Shown one piece after another: positions 40,154 to 48,525 of a stretch of DNA of 64,000 nt. The stretch covers positions 5,332,001 through 5,396,000 of the forward strand of contig NZ_JACHMY010000001.1 in the NCBI RefSeq assembly GCF_014205135.1, given 5' to 3'. Position numbers and translations under genes: made by a program. Under the pieces are notes generated by a model. The model saw only the letters and a program-made list of their open reading frames with translations, was not told the DNA's origin and ran no database searches. The stretch is from Kribbella italica. GTDB lineage: Bacteria; Actinomycetota; Actinomycetes; Propionibacteriales; Kribbellaceae. The first letter of the stretch is position 1; each line of letters starts with the position of its first letter.

Positions 40154-40317
40154 GGGTGTGTCTCCCAATCCCCCGCCGTAGCGAGCAGGTGCCCGGTGCG
40201 GTAGCTCGGTGCGCGGGAGACAAGCGTGGCGATGCGAAGCATCGTGAGCTTGGCTCCCGTGTGCCGAGATGCCGTGCCGGGTGCCGCGCAGTAGGTGGGG
40301 GATTGGGAGACACACCC
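40154..40317. repeat. 164-base near-perfect palindrome (MITE- or RNA-hairpin-like)
   Basis: The outer arms, 40154-40174 and 40297-40317, are perfect 21-base complements beginning GGGTGTGTCTCCC. Further in, the two halves stay complementary down to a centre at GATGCGAAGCATC. About seven inner differences fall in the best-aligned 33-base part; six are T-for-C or G-for-A changes that leave G-U pairs if the plus strand is RNA. It lies between nuoI and the metF-like gene. Confidence 0.8.
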
Positions 40318-40351
40318 TAACCGGTCTCAGCCGGTTACGCCGCGAGCAGGC

Positions 40352-41101
40352 TCAGAGTTCGCGTTCGAGCCGGGCCGCGACCTGCCGGTACCGGCTCACC
40401 GGCACCAGGTGGACCCCTTCGAAGGCACCGCTGTCGCGGATCTTCAGGACCTGCTCGCAGGCCGCCTCGACCCCGGCGTCGCGGTCGCGTTCGACCGCCT
40501 CGACGAGCGCGTCCGGGATCGCCAGCTGCGGCAGGCCGGCCAGGTTCTGCGCCATCTTCGCGCTGGCCAGGACCATCACCCCGGCGTACACGGGGATGGT
40601 CAGGTCGACGCTCTCGCGCCAGCGGAGCAGCTCGTCGAGGTCGAAGCTGACCTGGACGTAGAGGAAGTCGGCCTCCTTCTTCCAGGTCGGGACCTTGCCG
40701 AGGCGGGCGGTCGCGCCGACCTGGAAGGGGCCGAGGCCCGGGAAGCTGGTCGCGCGGGTCTCCTCGAGCATCGTGCGGACGGTGAGCTGGCTGGTCCGGC
40801 CGCCCTCGTTCGGGTCGTCGCCGTGCACGAACAGGAACTGCTCGACCCCGTACGCCGCCGCCGTCAGCAGGTCGCGGCGCAGGCCGAGCAGGTTGCGGTC
40901 GCGGGAGTTGAGGCAGGCGATACCGCGGGCGCCCATCGCCTGGACCTCGTTCGCGACCGCGACGCTGGACACGGTCGCGCGCCCGATGTGGTTGTCGGGG
41001 ATCAGGAAGCCGTCGGCGATCGGGCTCATCACGCCGATCTGGTGCCGGACCTTCTTCAGGTCCGGCCGGGTCGGCGGTTCCACCTCGCAGATCAGCTCCA
41101 T
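40352..41101 (-). CDS. methylenetetrahydrofolate reductase (MetF)-like protein
   Basis: A 249-residue TIM-barrel protein of the MTHFR family: opening 'MELICEVEPPTRPDLKKV' (E-x-x-P-P), 'NSRDRNLLGLRRDLLTAAAYGV' in part, 'HGDDPNEGG' (the folate-binding Asp region) and 'VYAGVMVLASAKMAQNL'. It is shorter than standard MetF (about 290) and the missing part is near the N-terminal flavin area, so it may be a MetF-related protein rather than the main enzyme. A TAGGCT eight bases before ATG 41101 may be its promoter. Confidence 0.8.
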   Translation of the reverse strand: MELICEVEPPTRPDLKKVRHQIGVMSPIADGFLIPDNHIGRATVSSVAVANEVQAMGARGIACLNSRDRNLLGLRRDLLTAAAYGVEQFLFVHGDDPNEGGRTSQLTVRTMLEETRATSFPGLGPFQVGATARLGKVPTWKKEADFLYVQVSFDLDELLRWRESVDLTIPVYAGVMVLASAKMAQNLAGLPQLAIPDALVEAVERDRDAGVEAACEQVLKIRDSGAFEGVHLVPVSRYRQVAARLEREL

Positions 41102-41137
41102 GAGCGACGAGCCTAGGTGATCCCACCGTCAGGAACG

Positions 41138-41173
41138 CGGGCGGTGATCGGCAGGTTCGCCGACCACCGCCCG
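41138..41173 (-). terminator. hairpin terminator of the secreted crystallin-like gene
   Basis: Arms of 15 bases (41138-41152 and 41159-41173) pair with one mismatch around a 6-base loop, just after the stop of the minus-strand gene at 41180. Confidence 0.65.
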
Positions 41174-41179
41174 ATCACG

Positions 41180-41755
41180 TCAGCGGTGCGCGACGTTGAT
41201 GTACCCGACGTTGTCGTTGACGGCGCCGAGGTTCGACACCGGGAGCCAGTAGGACCGGACCGTCACGCCGTTCTGGTGGACGAACTTGCCCCAGTTGCAG
41301 TCGTTGTGCCCCTTCACGGCGCTCATCGTGTCGCCCCAGCTGAGCCAGCCCGTGTCCGGGTACAAGGAGTAGCCCGAGTAGTCGCACGGACCGGCCGAGC
41401 CGTAGACCGCGTAGTGGTGTCCTCCGAAGCCGCTGTGCTCGTAATACTCCACCAGCAGGGTGCTGGCGGCTGCCCCGAGCGCCTGGCGCGACCCAGCGCG
41501 CGCCGCCTGGGACTCAGCCGAGGCCAGGGCATCGGCCGCGGACCGGGTCGAGCAGGCCTTGCCCTGCACGGGGGACTTCCCGCCGGGCTCGGCCGCCTTG
41601 CCGACCAGTACGGCGCAGTGCTCCTGCGGCGCGGACTGTGCCGGGCTCGCCGACGAGGCGGGGACGACAGAGACGAGGGCCGCGATCGCGACGGCGCCGG
41701 CACTCAGTACACGCACGATGCCGGCCCTGCGTCGCCGGGGATGAGTCAAAGACAT
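41180..41755 (-). CDS. secreted beta/gamma-crystallin-like protein
   Basis: A 191-residue exported protein. A basic N terminus and hydrophobic core lead to a signal cleavage near 'ASSASPAQ' (residue 36). After a linker with two cysteines, the C-terminal 85 residues have a beta/gamma-crystallin or I36 inhibitor look: 'VEYYEHSGFGGHHYAVYG' (the Y/F-x-G strand), a central 'WLSWGDTMSAVKGHNDC' and aromatic-rich end. No enzyme motif is seen. These folds occur in protease inhibitors and calcium-binding surface proteins; I cannot decide which. A perfect inverted repeat 16 bases upstream suggests regulation. Confidence 0.7.
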   Translation of the reverse strand: MSLTHPRRRRAGIVRVLSAGAVAIAALVSVVPASSASPAQSAPQEHCAVLVGKAAEPGGKSPVQGKACSTRSAADALASAESQAARAGSRQALGAAASTLLVEYYEHSGFGGHHYAVYGSAGPCDYSGYSLYPDTGWLSWGDTMSAVKGHNDCNWGKFVHQNGVTVRSYWLPVSNLGAVNDNVGYINVAHR

Positions 41756-41770
41756 AGCTCAGCTTTCGTT

Positions 41771-41796
41771 GTCGAACGATGATCAGACCGTTCGAC
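41771..41796. promoter_or_regulatory. perfect inverted repeat GTCGAACG-N10-CGTTCGAC
   Basis: Eight-base arms with a 10-base spacer that itself contains TGATCA, 16 bases upstream of the start of the secreted crystallin-like gene. Candidate operator. Confidence 0.5.
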
Positions 41797-41838
41797 CGTA
41801 GGGACTCCGGCTGTCCACGACCTGTCCGTGACCTGTCT

Positions 41839-43338
41839 CTAGCCCTTGGTCAGCGCGGGTGCGTCGACCGCCCAGTACCAGTCGTTGTCGCCGTTCGTGA
41901 GCGACCAGGTGATGCGCACCGAGCGCGCACCGGCCGGGACCGGGACCGTCAGCCGCTCGGTCTTGGCGATCGTGTCGGCGGTGTACGTCAGCAGCGTCGA
42001 GGTCGCGCCGGTGTCGAAGGTGGCGGTCACGCGGGCCGTCTCGTTGCCGCTCTTCAGGTAGTGCGACGAGAAGCTGAGCGTCGCGTCCGAGGCCCCGGCG
42101 ACGTCGTACGCCGGTGAGGTCAGCCGGCTGTTGAACAGCCCGCTGCGGGTCTTGTCCGACCACTCGTCGGAATCGGCGACGGCGAAGACACCGCGCGCCC
42201 GCACGTTGCCTTCACGCGACTGGTCGGGAGCGGCGCGGGTCCAGAAGTCGTCGGTCGTGAACGACCAGCCCTGCCACTCGCGGACGCCGCCGGTCCCGAG
42301 ACCGGTGTTGTCGATGGTCCAGCCCGACGGTGTCGTGTGGGTCCAGCCGCGGACGTCGGCCGGTACGCCGGTCTCGTCGAGGCGGCCCTGCAGTTGGTTG
42401 ACGAGCGAGTCGAAGGGATCTTGTGGCGTGGTCACCCGCCCGTCGAGATCCGGCGAGCTGACGCCGAACCGGTCGAGCGCGATCGCCGCGATGTCCACGT
42501 TCTTGGGTGCGATCGCCGGCGTACCGGTTCCTGCGCCCGGGCCCGTGCGGATCAGGAAGGACGACCGCTCGGCCGCCGAGCTTCCGCCGTGCCCTCCTCC
42601 CGGAGTGTGGCCGTGGTCGGCGGTGACCATCACCGTCCAGTCCTCCTGCGCGTACGTCGATCGCGCCTTCACCCCGGCGAGCACGGTAGCGACGTGCTGG
42701 TCGGTCTTCTCCAGGGCCGTGCGGTAGCAGGCGCCGTCGGCCCCGCAGCTGTGCCCGGCGATGTCGACGTCGCCGAAGTACACGAACGACGCGTCGGGCC
42801 CGGTGTTCTTCAGGTACGCCGAGGCGTCCGCCGCGATCCGCCGGTCGGCCTCGGCCCAGCCGAGCGCGTCACCGTCGTACGTGACCTTGCGCTGCACCTC
42901 GTCGGAGAAGATCGCCTGCCCGGCGCTGTTGGTGGTCAGCGGGGTCCAGTCGGCGATCGCGTACGTCGTCCGGCCGGCGCGGGCCAGGCGGGTGAGGAAG
43001 TCGGGGTAGCGGGTGAGCGCCGTACCGGTGCCCCAGCTGTTGCTGGTCACCTTGTGCTTGTCCGGCCAGACACCGGTCGCGTTGGTGGCCCAGCCGGGAC
43101 CGGACAGGGTCGGGGCGAACGGCTGCGCGTAGAGGGTGGTCCGGCTGCTGGAGCCGGTGGCGATCAGGCCCTTCAGGGCCGGGGTGTCGAAGGCCTGGAT
43201 CTTGCTGAGCAGGGCGCCGTCGATGCCGATCACGAGCACCTTCTGCGGGCGGGCCCGCGGTGCCGCGTCGGCGGGAGCGATCAGCGTGCCGGCGGTGAGC
43301 GCGGCGGCCAGAGCGACCAGGGCGGTGGTTCTCCGCAC
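41839..43338 (-). CDS. secreted alkaline-phosphatase-superfamily phosphodiesterase
   Basis: A 499-residue exported enzyme. Signal peptide residues 1-26 (ADA). The catalytic domain starts 'KVLVIGIDG' with metal Asp40 and has a Thr/Ser nucleophile area at 'FAPTLSGPGW', 'DVDIAGHSCG' and 'VTADHGHTPGG' as further metal ligands. This matches nucleotide pyrophosphatase/phosphodiesterase relatives. A beta-sandwich tail (about 380-499) follows. GGAGG precedes GTG 43338. Two dyads upstream suggest a GntR/HutC-type regulator controls it. Substrate could be a nucleotide or phospholipid ester. Confidence 0.85.
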   Translation of the reverse strand: MRRTTALVALAAALTAGTLIAPADAAPRARPQKVLVIGIDGALLSKIQAFDTPALKGLIATGSSSRTTLYAQPFAPTLSGPGWATNATGVWPDKHKVTSNSWGTGTALTRYPDFLTRLARAGRTTYAIADWTPLTTNSAGQAIFSDEVQRKVTYDGDALGWAEADRRIAADASAYLKNTGPDASFVYFGDVDIAGHSCGADGACYRTALEKTDQHVATVLAGVKARSTYAQEDWTVMVTADHGHTPGGGHGGSSAAERSSFLIRTGPGAGTGTPAIAPKNVDIAAIALDRFGVSSPDLDGRVTTPQDPFDSLVNQLQGRLDETGVPADVRGWTHTTPSGWTIDNTGLGTGGVREWQGWSFTTDDFWTRAAPDQSREGNVRARGVFAVADSDEWSDKTRSGLFNSRLTSPAYDVAGASDATLSFSSHYLKSGNETARVTATFDTGATSTLLTYTADTIAKTERLTVPVPAGARSVRITWSLTNGDNDWYWAVDAPALTKG

Positions 43339-43349
43339 GATTTCCTCCA

Positions 43350-43384
43350 GATTGGTCCGGACCTCTTGGATTGGTCCGGACCAA
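43350..43384. promoter_or_regulatory. two GGTCCGGACC operators, 19 bases apart
   Basis: GATTGGTCCGGACC occurs at 43350-43363 and 43369-43382; the second extends to the perfect palindrome TTGGTCCGGACCAA (43371-43384). The form TGGTCnnGACCA is like GntR/HutC (DasR-type) boxes. They lie just upstream of the phosphodiesterase start. Confidence 0.7.
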
Positions 43385-43445
43385 CTGTGGCGAGTGTGCG
43401 CGCCGAGATCAACAGCTCGGACGCGACTGCTTGGTGAACGAGCAG

Positions 43446-44639
43446 TTAGTCGAGAGCAGCCAGGCGGTGCCGGAGGAAGGCCTGCTCCGCGGTGTTGTCG
43501 GTGAGGTCGAGAGCTGCCTGCCAGGCGGCTCTGGCTTCGACTGGGCGTTGGAGCCGGTGGAGGAGGTCGGCGCGGATGGCGTGGAACAAGTAGAACGTGC
43601 TGAGGTCCAGTGCGTCGACCAGGGCCAGTGCCTCGGCCGGGCCGTGCAGCTCGGCTATGGCGACGGCTCTGTTGAGTGCCACGACCGGTGTGGGAGTCAG
43701 GGCGAGCAGGTGGTCGTAGAGCTGGACGATCTGCGACCAGTCCGTCGGTGGGTCGCTGTGGACGGCGTTGATCGCTGCCTGGAGCTGGTACGGACCTGGT
43801 TGGTCGCGACGGAGACAACGGCGTACGAGGTCCTGGCCCTCGGCGATAAGTTGCTGATCCCAGAGTTGGCGGTCCTGCTCGGGCAGCGGGATCAACTGAC
43901 CGGCTTCTGAGGTGCGGGCCGGAGTACGGGAGTGCTGGAGGAGCATCAGGGCCAGCAGGCCGACCGCTTCAGGCTCGTCGGGCATCAGCTCGACCAGCAG
44001 CCGTCCGAGGCGGATCGCCTCGGTGCAGAGGTCCGTGCGGACCAGGTCGTCGCCGGAAGAGGCGGCGTAGCCCTCGTTGAAGACCAGGTAGACAACAGCC
44101 AGTACGCCGCGCACCCGCTCGGGCAGGTCGGCGTCGTACGGGATCCGGTACGGGATGCCGGCCGTGCGGATCTTCGCCTTCGCCCGGACCAGCCGCTGGG
44201 CCATCGTCGACTCCGGGACGAGGAAGGCGTGGGCGATCTCCGCCGTACCGAGTCCACCGAGCAGGCGGAGGGTCAGAGCGACCCGGACGTTCAGGGCGAG
44301 AGCAGGGTGGCAGCAAGTGAAGATGAGCCGCAGTCGGTCGTCGCGCACCGGGCCCTCCTCCACTGGCTCGTCCTGGGCGTTCAGCAGCGCTGCCTGGGCG
44401 TACTTGTCCTCGCGAGCAGCCTCCCGGCGGAGGCGGTCGATCGCGCGGTTGCGGGCGGTCGTGATGATCCACCCGGCCGGACTGGGCGGCAGGCCCTGCT
44501 CCGGCCAGCGCTCGAGCGCGGTCGTGAACGCCTCTTGGACCGCATCCTCCGCGATGTCCAGGTCCCCGAACGACCGAGCCAGTACGGCGACCGCCCGGCC
44601 GTGCTCGCTCCGGAACACCGCAGCGACGTCAACCGGCAA
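43446..44639 (-). CDS. ECF sigma factor with C-terminal TPR domain (ECF42 type)
   Basis: A 397-residue sigma factor. Sigma-2 ('DLDIAEDAVQEAFTTALERW') and sigma-4 ('LGGLGTAEIAHAFLVPESTM') regions are followed by a long helical C terminus with TPR features ('ALNRAVAIAELHGPAEALAL', 'RADLLHRLQRPVEARAAWQAAL'). That tail, together with a DGPF protein gene next door, matches the ECF42 group, which has no anti-sigma factor and whose tail is needed for activity. The TTG at 44639 overlaps the YCII gene by 11 bases and a GGAGG lies 10 bases upstream. Confidence 0.88.
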   Translation of the reverse strand: MPVDVAAVFRSEHGRAVAVLARSFGDLDIAEDAVQEAFTTALERWPEQGLPPSPAGWIITTARNRAIDRLRREAAREDKYAQAALLNAQDEPVEEGPVRDDRLRLIFTCCHPALALNVRVALTLRLLGGLGTAEIAHAFLVPESTMAQRLVRAKAKIRTAGIPYRIPYDADLPERVRGVLAVVYLVFNEGYAASSGDDLVRTDLCTEAIRLGRLLVELMPDEPEAVGLLALMLLQHSRTPARTSEAGQLIPLPEQDRQLWDQQLIAEGQDLVRRCLRRDQPGPYQLQAAINAVHSDPPTDWSQIVQLYDHLLALTPTPVVALNRAVAIAELHGPAEALALVDALDLSTFYLFHAIRADLLHRLQRPVEARAAWQAALDLTDNTAEQAFLRHRLAALD

Positions 44640-44973
44640 AGGGACGGACCTCCACTGGCAGGGCGACCAGGATCTTCGCCAACCGTCGCGCCCAGGTCAG
44701 CGCCGCATCGAGGTCCTCCACGTCGATCACCGTGAACCCGCCGATGTGTTCCTTCCCCTCGGTGTACGGCCCGTCCGTCACCAGCAACTCGTCCCCCTTC
44801 TGCTGCAGGACGGTCGAGGACTCCGGCGGGTGCAGGCCCGCGCTGAACACCCAGGCACCGGCCTTGCGCAGGTCGTCGTTCCAGACCGACAGCTGTTCCA
44901 TGACCGGCGCCAGGAACTCGTCGTCCGGCACCACACCGTCCGGCTGGTAAATGCTGAGCAGGTACTGCGTCAT
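44629..44973 (-). CDS. YCII/DGPF-domain protein
   Basis: A 114-residue ferredoxin-like-fold protein with the signature 'VTDGPYTEGKEHIGGF' (D-G-P-[YF]-x-E-x-K-E-x-x-G-G), the DGPF motif. These proteins are typical targets of, and neighbours to, ECF42 sigma factors. Its end overlaps the sigma factor gene, so the two are co-translated. AGGAGG precedes ATG 44973. Biochemical role of the family is unsettled. Confidence 0.9.
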   Translation of the reverse strand: MTQYLLSIYQPDGVVPDDEFLAPVMEQLSVWNDDLRKAGAWVFSAGLHPPESSTVLQQKGDELLVTDGPYTEGKEHIGGFTVIDVEDLDAALTWARRLAKILVALPVEVRPFAG

Positions 44974-45015
44974 CTCGGCCTCCTGGTGAGCGTTGTACCC
45001 ACTACACGAACAGCC

Positions 45016-46179
45016 TCAGCCCGGATCGACAGGTAGCGACACCACAATCTTCAGCCCACCGCCGTCGCGCGCGGTCGCCCGCACGGTTCCGCCGTGCGCC
45101 TCCGCCACCGACCGCACGATCGACAGGCCCAGCCCAGCCCCCTGCGCCCCGACCAACCTGTCCGCACCCAGCCGCCGGAACGGCTTGAACAGCCCCTCCA
45201 CCTCGTACGGCGGAACGTCCGGCCCGGTGTTGCTCACCTCCACCTCGACCCGCTCGCCCGGCGCAGTCCGGCTGGTCACCTGCACCCACCCGCCGTCCAC
45301 GTTGTGCCGGACCGCGTTCTCCACCAGGTTGTGCACCAGCCGCTCGAGCAGCAGCGCGTCACCGACCGTCGGTGCGTCCCCCGGCTCAGCAGTCACCCGT
45401 ACGCCGGCCGCAGTCGCCTCACCGGTCAACTGCGCGACCACGTGAGTGATCACGTCGGCCAGGTTGACCGGGTAGACCGCCGTCAACTCCTTCTCCGAGT
45501 CGGCCAGCACCAGCAGCCCGCTGATCAGTTGCTCGTGCCGGGTGTTGATCTCCAGCAGGCTCTCGCCGAGCTGCTGAACGTCGGGCGAGGCAGTCTTGCG
45601 ATGCATCGCGATCTCGACCAGCGCGCGGCCGAGCGTCAGCGGCGTACGGAGCTCGTGAGAGGCGTTGGCGACGAAGCGGCGCTGGCCGTCGAAGGAATGG
45701 TCCAGCCGCTCGACCATGGTGTCGAAGGCGTCGGCGAGATTCTTCACCTCGTCGTCCGGGCCGTCGAGGGCGATCCGCTCGTGCAGTCCGCGGCCCGCTG
45801 CGGGTGCGGCCGCGATCCGGCGGGCTGTGTCGGTGACCCGGTGCAGCGGGGCGAGGACGCGGCCCGCGACGATCCAGCCGAAGCCTGCTGCCAGGCTGCC
45901 GACGAGGACCAGGGCGACGCCGCCTTGGACCAGCAGGGACTGGGTTGCCGCCGCCTTGACCTGCTTGCTCTGCTCGTCGACTATCCGCTCGATCTCCGGG
46001 TTGGCCAGCGGGTCGCCTGGTGACGCACTGGCACCAGGCTGGAACGTGCCCTTGATCAGCACCCGGTGGTCCTTGCCGAGCTCCTGGGTGAACAGCAGGT
46101 ACGTGACGCCGAGCAGCAGCACCCCCGCGACCATGAACAGCCCGCCGTAGATCAGCGTCAGCCGGGTCCGCAGCCTCAT
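45016..46179 (-). CDS. sensor histidine kinase
   Basis: A 387-residue membrane kinase. Two helices (residues about 8-30 and 83-106) flank a short extracytoplasmic loop, then HAMP, the phosphoacceptor box with His175 in 'ANASHELRTPL', and an ATPase domain with 'NLVENAVRHN' (N box) and 'GAGLGLSIVRS' (G box). It overlaps the response regulator gene by four bases. With the divergent lipoprotein/ABC operon it is likely an envelope or peptide stress sensor. Confidence 0.93.
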   Translation of the reverse strand: MRLRTRLTLIYGGLFMVAGVLLLGVTYLLFTQELGKDHRVLIKGTFQPGASASPGDPLANPEIERIVDEQSKQVKAAATQSLLVQGGVALVLVGSLAAGFGWIVAGRVLAPLHRVTDTARRIAAAPAAGRGLHERIALDGPDDEVKNLADAFDTMVERLDHSFDGQRRFVANASHELRTPLTLGRALVEIAMHRKTASPDVQQLGESLLEINTRHEQLISGLLVLADSEKELTAVYPVNLADVITHVVAQLTGEATAAGVRVTAEPGDAPTVGDALLLERLVHNLVENAVRHNVDGGWVQVTSRTAPGERVEVEVSNTGPDVPPYEVEGLFKPFRRLGADRLVGAQGAGLGLSIVRSVAEAHGGTVRATARDGGGLKIVVSLPVDPG

Positions 46180-46832
46180 GGGATCCGGTACCCGACGCCG
46201 GTCACGGTCTCGACCACACCGGGCTCGCCGAGCTTCCGCCGGAGCTTGAGGATCGTCAGCCGGACCGCTCCGGTGAACGGGTCGACGTGCTCGTCCCAGG
46301 CCTTCTCCAGCAGTTGCTCCGCCGACACCGTCGCTCCATCCGCTCTGAGGAGCTCAGCCAGTACGGCGAACTCCTTCTTCGACAGGGGGACGTACCGGCC
46401 GTCCCGGAACACCTCATGGCGTGCCGGGTCGAGCGTCAGGCCGGCACGCCGTAGTACTGGTGGATCGGCCGGCCTGCTGCGGCGACCCAGCGCCAGCACG
46501 CGAGCCGCCAGCTCGGTGAAGGCGAACGGCTTGGTCAGGTAGTCGTCGGCGCCCAGACCGAGTCCCTCGACCCGGTCGGTGACAGCAGCGGCCGCGGTGA
46601 GCATCAGAACGCGGGTGGGTGAGCCGGACTCGACCAGCTGCCGGCAGACGTCGTCGCCGTGCACGACCGGGATGTCGCGGTCCAGCACCAGTACGTCGTA
46701 CTCGTTGATGCCCAGACGCTCCAGCGCCGCACCGCCGTCTCCTGTGAGGTCGACCGCGTGGGTCTCGCCGCGCAGCCACTCGGCGATCGCTGCCGCCAGC
46801 AACGGTTCGTCCTCGACCACCAGTACCCGCAC
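46176..46832 (-). CDS. OmpR/PhoB-type response regulator
   Basis: A 218-residue regulator. The receiver has Glu7-Asp8, phosphoacceptor Asp51 and Lys101 in 'LTKPF'; the C-terminal winged helix ends 'LRRKLGEPGVVETVTGVGYR'. It is co-transcribed with the kinase and divergent from the lipoprotein/adaptor/ABC genes, which are its most likely targets. Confidence 0.94.
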   Translation of the reverse strand: MRVLVVEDEPLLAAAIAEWLRGETHAVDLTGDGGAALERLGINEYDVLVLDRDIPVVHGDDVCRQLVESGSPTRVLMLTAAAAVTDRVEGLGLGADDYLTKPFAFTELAARVLALGRRSRPADPPVLRRAGLTLDPARHEVFRDGRYVPLSKKEFAVLAELLRADGATVSAEQLLEKAWDEHVDPFTGAVRLTILKLRRKLGEPGVVETVTGVGYRIP

Positions 46833-46969
46833 GCGTCGCCGCCCTTCCCCGGTTGCTTCCCATCATCCCCGACCGCGGTGTTTCCTCCGTGTTTGCGAGC
46901 GCGGAAACGGCCGGGAAACGCGCTGCTGGATTGGCTGGTGGACACCGAACCACCTGTGGAGGAGAACCC

Positions 46970-47479
46970 ATGAAACGACTGTCCGTGCTGGCCGCTCTCC
47001 TGCTTCTCGCGATGACCGGCTGCGGCTCCGAGCCGGAGACCAGCCAGGTCGCGTCCGGCGGGACGCCGAGCGCCTCGTCGTCCGCCGGCCCCGAGGCCGC
47101 GCCGGAGAACCTGAGCCAGGACGAGAAGGGTGTGAAGTTCGCGCAGTGCCTGCGCGAGCACGGGCTCGACATCGCCGATCCCGAACCGGGCCAGGGGATC
47201 CAGCTCAAGATCGGCCCGGAGTCCGGGCTGAGCCGCGAGCAGGTCGACCAGGCGATGGAGGACTGCCGCAAGTACAACCCGCAGGGCGAGATCGGGCCGA
47301 ACCCGCAGCAGGAGGAGAACGGCCGCAAGTTCGCCGCGTGCATGCGGGAGAACGGCGTGGAGAAGTTCCCGGACCCGAAGCCGGGCCAGCGCGGCATCAT
47401 GATCGACCAGGAGACCGGCAAGGACCCGGACCTCGAGAAGGCGCAGGCCGCCTGCCAGAGCATCCTGGCGGGCAAGTGA
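46970..47479 (+). CDS. lipoprotein with duplicated Cys-containing motif
   Basis: A 169-residue lipoprotein: signal residues 1-17 end in the lipobox 'MTGC' (Cys18). After a Ser/Ala linker there are two copies of one module: 'KFAQCLREHGLDIADPEPGQ' and 'KFAACMRENGVEKFPDPKPG', each followed by a second Cys ('MEDCRKYNP' and 'QAACQSIL'). The four cysteines could form two disulfides. Such proteins often precede MacAB-like exporters in actinobacteria. GGAGGAG precedes ATG 46970. The stop overlaps the adaptor gene by four bases. Confidence 0.8.
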   Translation: MKRLSVLAALLLLAMTGCGSEPETSQVASGGTPSASSSAGPEAAPENLSQDEKGVKFAQCLREHGLDIADPEPGQGIQLKIGPESGLSREQVDQAMEDCRKYNPQGEIGPNPQQEENGRKFAACMRENGVEKFPDPKPGQRGIMIDQETGKDPDLEKAQAACQSILAGK

Positions 47480-48525
47480 GGTCTCGGACGACCTGGACCG
47501 CTGCCGCCGTACTGGCTGCTGGTGGGGTGCTCAGCGCCGTACTGCTCACCAGGACCGACAGCAGCCAGGCCGCTGACCAGACCGAACCGCTCAGCACGGC
47601 CAAGGTGACCCAGCAGACGTTGAAGGACACGGAGTCGGCCGATGGTGAGCTGGGCTACGGCACGACGAGCACTGTGGCCGGGCGGCGTGCCGGGACGGTG
47701 ACTGCGGTGCCGGAGAGCGGGCAGCTGTTTCACCGGGGGCAGACGCTGTACTCGGTCGACAACGCCCCGACCAGCTTGATGTACGGCGCGCTGCCGGCGT
47801 ACCGGCGGTTGTCTGTCGACAGCGAGGGGCCGGACGTGCTGCAGCTCGAGCAGAACCTTACGGCGCTGGGGTACGACGGGTTCACGGTGGATGACTCGTA
47901 CACGGACAACACGGCCGAGGCAGTTGAGGAGTGGCAGGAGGACCGGGGGCTGCCGGAGACCGGGGCTGTTGAGCTGGGGCAGGTGGTGTTTGCTGCTGGC
48001 CCGGTGCGGGTGGACAGCGTGACCGCTCGGGTGGGTGCTCCGGTGGGGCCTGGTCAGACTGTGCTCACCTTCAGTGGGACGCGGAAGGCTGTGACGGTGC
48101 GGTTGGAGGCTGCTGACCTGCGGCTGGCCAAGAAGGGTGCTGCGGTCAGTGTTGCGCTGCCGGACGACAGCGTGGTGCCGGGCAAGGTCGAGAAGGTGTC
48201 GACGGTGATCGTGCCGGCCACTGGGCAGGACACGGAGCCGACCACCGAGCTCGAGGTGATCGTTGCCATCGACAACCAGAAGGCGCTGGCCGCGTATCCG
48301 ACCGCGGCGGTCGACGTGACGTTCGTCGCGTCGGAGCGACGTGGTGTGTTGACCGTGCCGGTCGCCGCGTTGCTCGCGTTGAGCGAGGGTGGGTTCGGGG
48401 TCGAGGTGAGCGACTCCGCGGGGTCTCGCTACGTGCCGGTGAAGACCGGGTTGTTCGCCGGCGGCCGGGTGGAGATCTCCGGCGGCGGGCTCAAGGCCGG
48501 GGACGCCGTGGGGGTGCCGAAGTGA
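47476..48525 (+). CDS. MacA/HlyD-like membrane-fusion adaptor with peptidoglycan-binding domain
   Basis: A 349-residue protein with one N-terminal membrane helix and a large extracytoplasmic part. Residues about 120-165 look like a PG_binding_1 domain ('DVLQLEQNLTALGYDGFTVD' then 'AVEEWQEDRGLPETG'). HlyD-type beta segments follow ('VRLEAADLRLAKKGAAVSVA', 'LTVPVAALLAL'). It links the ABC exporter to the cell wall. GTG 47476 overlaps the lipoprotein stop (GTGA), and its own stop overlaps the ATPase gene in the same way. Confidence 0.87.
   Translation: MRSRTTWTAAAVLAAGGVLSAVLLTRTDSSQAADQTEPLSTAKVTQQTLKDTESADGELGYGTTSTVAGRRAGTVTAVPESGQLFHRGQTLYSVDNAPTSLMYGALPAYRRLSVDSEGPDVLQLEQNLTALGYDGFTVDDSYTDNTAEAVEEWQEDRGLPETGAVELGQVVFAAGPVRVDSVTARVGAPVGPGQTVLTFSGTRKAVTVRLEAADLRLAKKGAAVSVALPDDSVVPGKVEKVSTVIVPATGQDTEPTTELEVIVAIDNQKALAAYPTAAVDVTFVASERRGVLTVPVAALLALSEGGFGVEVSDSAGSRYVPVKTGLFAGGRVEISGGGLKAGDAVGVPK

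Noticed and set aside
40116..40313. N-terminal extension of nuoI across the palindrome
   Set aside because: Homologous NuoI proteins start at the GTG at 40115, which has a strong ribosome site, and the extension reads through a palindrome.
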